From Planctomycetota bacterium (GTDB lineage: Bacteria > Planctomycetota > UBA1135 > JADKAF01): DNA of 64,000 nt. The DNA lies in NCBI GenBank assembly GCA_016719295.1, contig JADKAF010000001.1, positions 5,580,001 to 5,644,000 on the forward strand, given 5' to 3'. The stretch's first letter is position 1. Each line of letters opens with the position of its first letter. The notes under the pieces are model-generated. The model worked only from the letters and a program-made list of their open reading frames with translations. It searched no databases and was not told where the DNA came from. This document shows positions 62,456-64,000 of this stretch, in pieces. Made by a program: the position numbers and the translations under genes.

Positions 62456-63709
62456 TCATCGCTGTGCCTCCGCGAGCGATCTGTTCGAGCCGGCCTCGCC
62501 GTCGATCGATGCTGGCGAGTTCGTGCCCGCCATGACGAACCGCTCTGTCGGCAACACCGGTGGATGGCAGACGGCGCACGTCCACGTGGACCACTGTGCG
62601 TCGAGTCGGAAGAACCGCTGGCCGCGGCACGAGTGGCACGATGCTGGCGGGGAAGAGCTCGGTTCGCTGATGTCGAGCGCTTCCGCACGCTTGGATCCGG
62701 CAAGTCGCTTGCTCGCATGTGCGACGTCGTCGATGTGCTTCCGCTGCTTCGCGGTCGGCCCGCTCGTCGCTCGCGCGGAGAACTGACCCGCTCCGACCCC
62801 GCGCAGGAGGAGCACGAGGTGCGGATGCGCCGGCACCAAGACCTCGGTCGCGGAGTCGACGCGCAGAGGAATCGGCGAGTGCGAACCCGGCTCGTGTCCC
62901 GACGGCCATGCTGGTCCGAGCGCGGCGATCGCGTTCTCGGGCGTTGCTGCGCGCAGCAGCTCGAGCGCGCGTTCGAGGACGGCGGCTGTCTCGCGCGCCG
63001 GCCAGCCCAGGACTTCACAGAGCGCGCGGCGAGCGATGGCTCGGGCAGCGCCGTCGAGCTCGAGCACCCAGCCTCGGAGGTCCTCCGCGATGGCGACGAT
63101 CGCGGCGGCGTCGGTGATTGCGAACCAATCGAGTGCGCGGAGGTCGGCGCTCGTGCGAGGAGACGCAGGCCTCCACGATCCGAGCATGTCGGCGGCTGCG
63201 CGGGCGGCGTTTCTGGCGAGCCTGCGGCTGCGGAGCAGGAAGTAGTCGTCGCGCTCCGGCGCGGCGTTCCAGCGCGGCTCGCGGTCCGCATCCTCGAGCG
63301 CGGCCGCGCTTGGCTCGTACCAGAGAGCGGCGAGGTCGGAGTCTGGAGCGACGCAGTGGGCGCAGAGCCAGCGAGCGGTCCTGTCCTCGGTCTTCCACCA
63401 CGCGGTCGTGCTGCAGAACCAGCAGAGCGACGGCGCGGGGCCGTGCTGGGAGTGATCGGCCGCTGTCGCGACGCGGATCGTCGATGGGCGCAGAGGAGCG
63501 GTGCGAGGTTCGAGGCGCGACAGGGCGGCTTCGAGAGCAAGGCGAGCCAAGCGTGGTGGAACGCGGCGAGACTCCGCGAGCTCCGCCGCGGACTCCGCAA
63601 TGGCGATCTCGACCCGCGAGAGGCCTTGCTGCACGAGATGCGCGGCGAAGCGCCGGATGCGGTTCCGATGCTCGCGCAGCGGGGAGGTGAACGCTGAGGC
63701 CGGGCTCAT
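62456..63709 (-). CDS. Zinc-ribbon protein next to the replication gene (element B)
   Basis: The 417-residue protein is a longer relative of 22884-23441. It has a first zinc ribbon at ~95-120 (CWFCSTTAWWKTED ... WLCAHC), a long helical middle with LRALDWFAITDAAAIVAIAE, and the shared C-terminal ribbon (CHSCRGQRFFRL ... STWTCAVCHPP). Its ATG overlaps the upstream gene's stop (ATGA), just as in element A. A replication accessory role is inferred from position. Confidence 0.7.
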   Translation of the reverse strand: MSPASAFTSPLREHRNRIRRFAAHLVQQGLSRVEIAIAESAAELAESRRVPPRLARLALEAALSRLEPRTAPLRPSTIRVATAADHSQHGPAPSLCWFCSTTAWWKTEDRTARWLCAHCVAPDSDLAALWYEPSAAALEDADREPRWNAAPERDDYFLLRSRRLARNAARAAADMLGSWRPASPRTSADLRALDWFAITDAAAIVAIAEDLRGWVLELDGAARAIARRALCEVLGWPARETAAVLERALELLRAATPENAIAALGPAWPSGHEPGSHSPIPLRVDSATEVLVPAHPHLVLLLRGVGAGQFSARATSGPTAKQRKHIDDVAHASKRLAGSKRAEALDISEPSSSPPASCHSCRGQRFFRLDAQWSTWTCAVCHPPVLPTERFVMAGTNSPASIDGEAGSNRSLAEAQR

Positions 63710-64000
63710 GAGCTGGCCTCCGCCTCGCTGTCGTCGGGGAGTTCTCGAAGCTCTTCTCGGAGCCGCCGCACATCCAGCTGCGATGGCGGGATGCGATCGG
63801 TGGCGAGTTCGCCGATCGGCCCATCTTGGCGCTGGGAGGGAGGGGATTCGGGCTCGTGAGACGTCTGAGCCGTTTGAGACGGTACTTCCTCACAGTTCTC
63901 CTCGCGCGCGCGCGTACACGAAGGAGAGTGTGTGGAACTGATGTCTGAGACGTCTCGTGACGACTCGCTCGGGGCGCGATCGCCATCGTCGGGCGTTCGG
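63706..64000 (-). CDS. C-terminal end of a gene running off the window, probable primase-helicase homologue
   Basis: The minus-strand frame is open from the window edge to TGA at 63706-63708 (98 codons). It is Ser/Glu/Gln/Pro-rich (EEVPSQTAQTSHEPESPPSQ) and ends RIPPSQLDVRRLREELRELP then DDSEAEASS. The primase-helicase of element A has the same position, the same overlap with the zinc-ribbon gene and a similar disordered tail, so this is probably its counterpart. Partial at the 5' end. Confidence 0.5.
   Translation of the reverse strand, partial: RTPDDGDRAPSESSRDVSDISSTHSPSCTRAREENCEEVPSQTAQTSHEPESPPSQRQDGPIGELATDRIPPSQLDVRRLREELRELPDDSEAEASS

Noticed and set aside
62564..63697. Plus-strand open frame of 377 codons
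   Set aside because: Antisense to the 417-residue zinc-ribbon protein, whose relative exists in element A.

Overview
This window is GC-rich DNA, apart from a few visibly AT-richer islands. It is packed with transposable elements and two related phage-like or plasmid-like elements. The base composition, the IS66 element carrying a DruA-type gene, the SUMF1-domain protein and the dense IS load would fit a large-genome Myxococcota or another deltaproteobacterial-type organism. No rRNA, tRNA or reliable marker gene is present, so that assignment is only a guess. There are no CRISPR arrays.

Layout. (1) 1-9.1 kb: an AT-richer unknown gene; IS630 remnant; truncated rve-type IS (copy 1); a complete IS66-type element (1651-5167) with druA-like + tnpC on one strand and tnpA + tnpB convergent on the other; an unknown gene cut by an IS256 element (6171-7535); a sigma-region-4-like protein with a disrupted C-terminus; a coupled zinc-ribbon/HTH small-gene pair. 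(2) 9.1-16 kb (minus strand): a UvrD helicase fragment cut by rve-IS copy 2, an AEP primase + SF2 helicase protein of the TOTE type, and an AbiEi/AbiEii toxin-antitoxin pair, together a small defence island. (3) 16-38 kb: element A. Leftward genes: an antitoxin-like protein, an HTH-ImmA/IrrE protein (frameshifted), unknown genes, a large serine recombinase (frameshifted), DUF2924, SpoVG-like genes, a zinc-ribbon protein, a primase/SF3 helicase, a set of eight direct repeats that look like replication iterons, and a winged-helix protein. Rightward genes: ParB-DNA methyltransferase, small membrane proteins, TerS, two tandem TerL paralogues, many tiny genes, a candidate small RNA with terminator, a core-binding-only integrase-like protein and a full tyrosine recombinase. 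No portal, capsid or tail gene follows the terminases. (4) 38-44.5 kb: an AT-richer TIR-like protein, an AlbA_2/Schlafen-type protein, a second sigma4-like protein with three AT-hook/HTH repeats, and a decayed glycosyltransferase. (5) 44.5-53.5 kb: an AT-richer cluster of four paralogous ~111-residue proteins, a 528-residue cysteine-cluster protein and a membrane-anchored SUMF1-fold protein. It is split by IS66 fragments and an IS481-like pseudogene and has a perfect 17-copy hexanucleotide repeat in front. (6) 53.5-64 kb: rve-IS copy 3, then element B, a second copy of the left part of element A. In B the recombinase and the HTH-ImmA/IrrE gene are intact and a PIN toxin gene is present.

How it fits together. 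Elements A and B share order, orientation and overlapping start/stop codons from abiEi to the zinc-ribbon gene. They look like two members of one family of serine-recombinase elements with their own replication module, packaging enzyme and toxin-antitoxin/defence cargo. A has accumulated frameshifts and lost the PIN gene; B looks functional but runs off the window. Candidates for undescribed biology are the headless twin-terminase element with iterons, the paralogue array with its SUMF1 partner, the sigma4-like AT-hook/HTH family, and the TIR-like/AlbA_2 pair beside the integrase.
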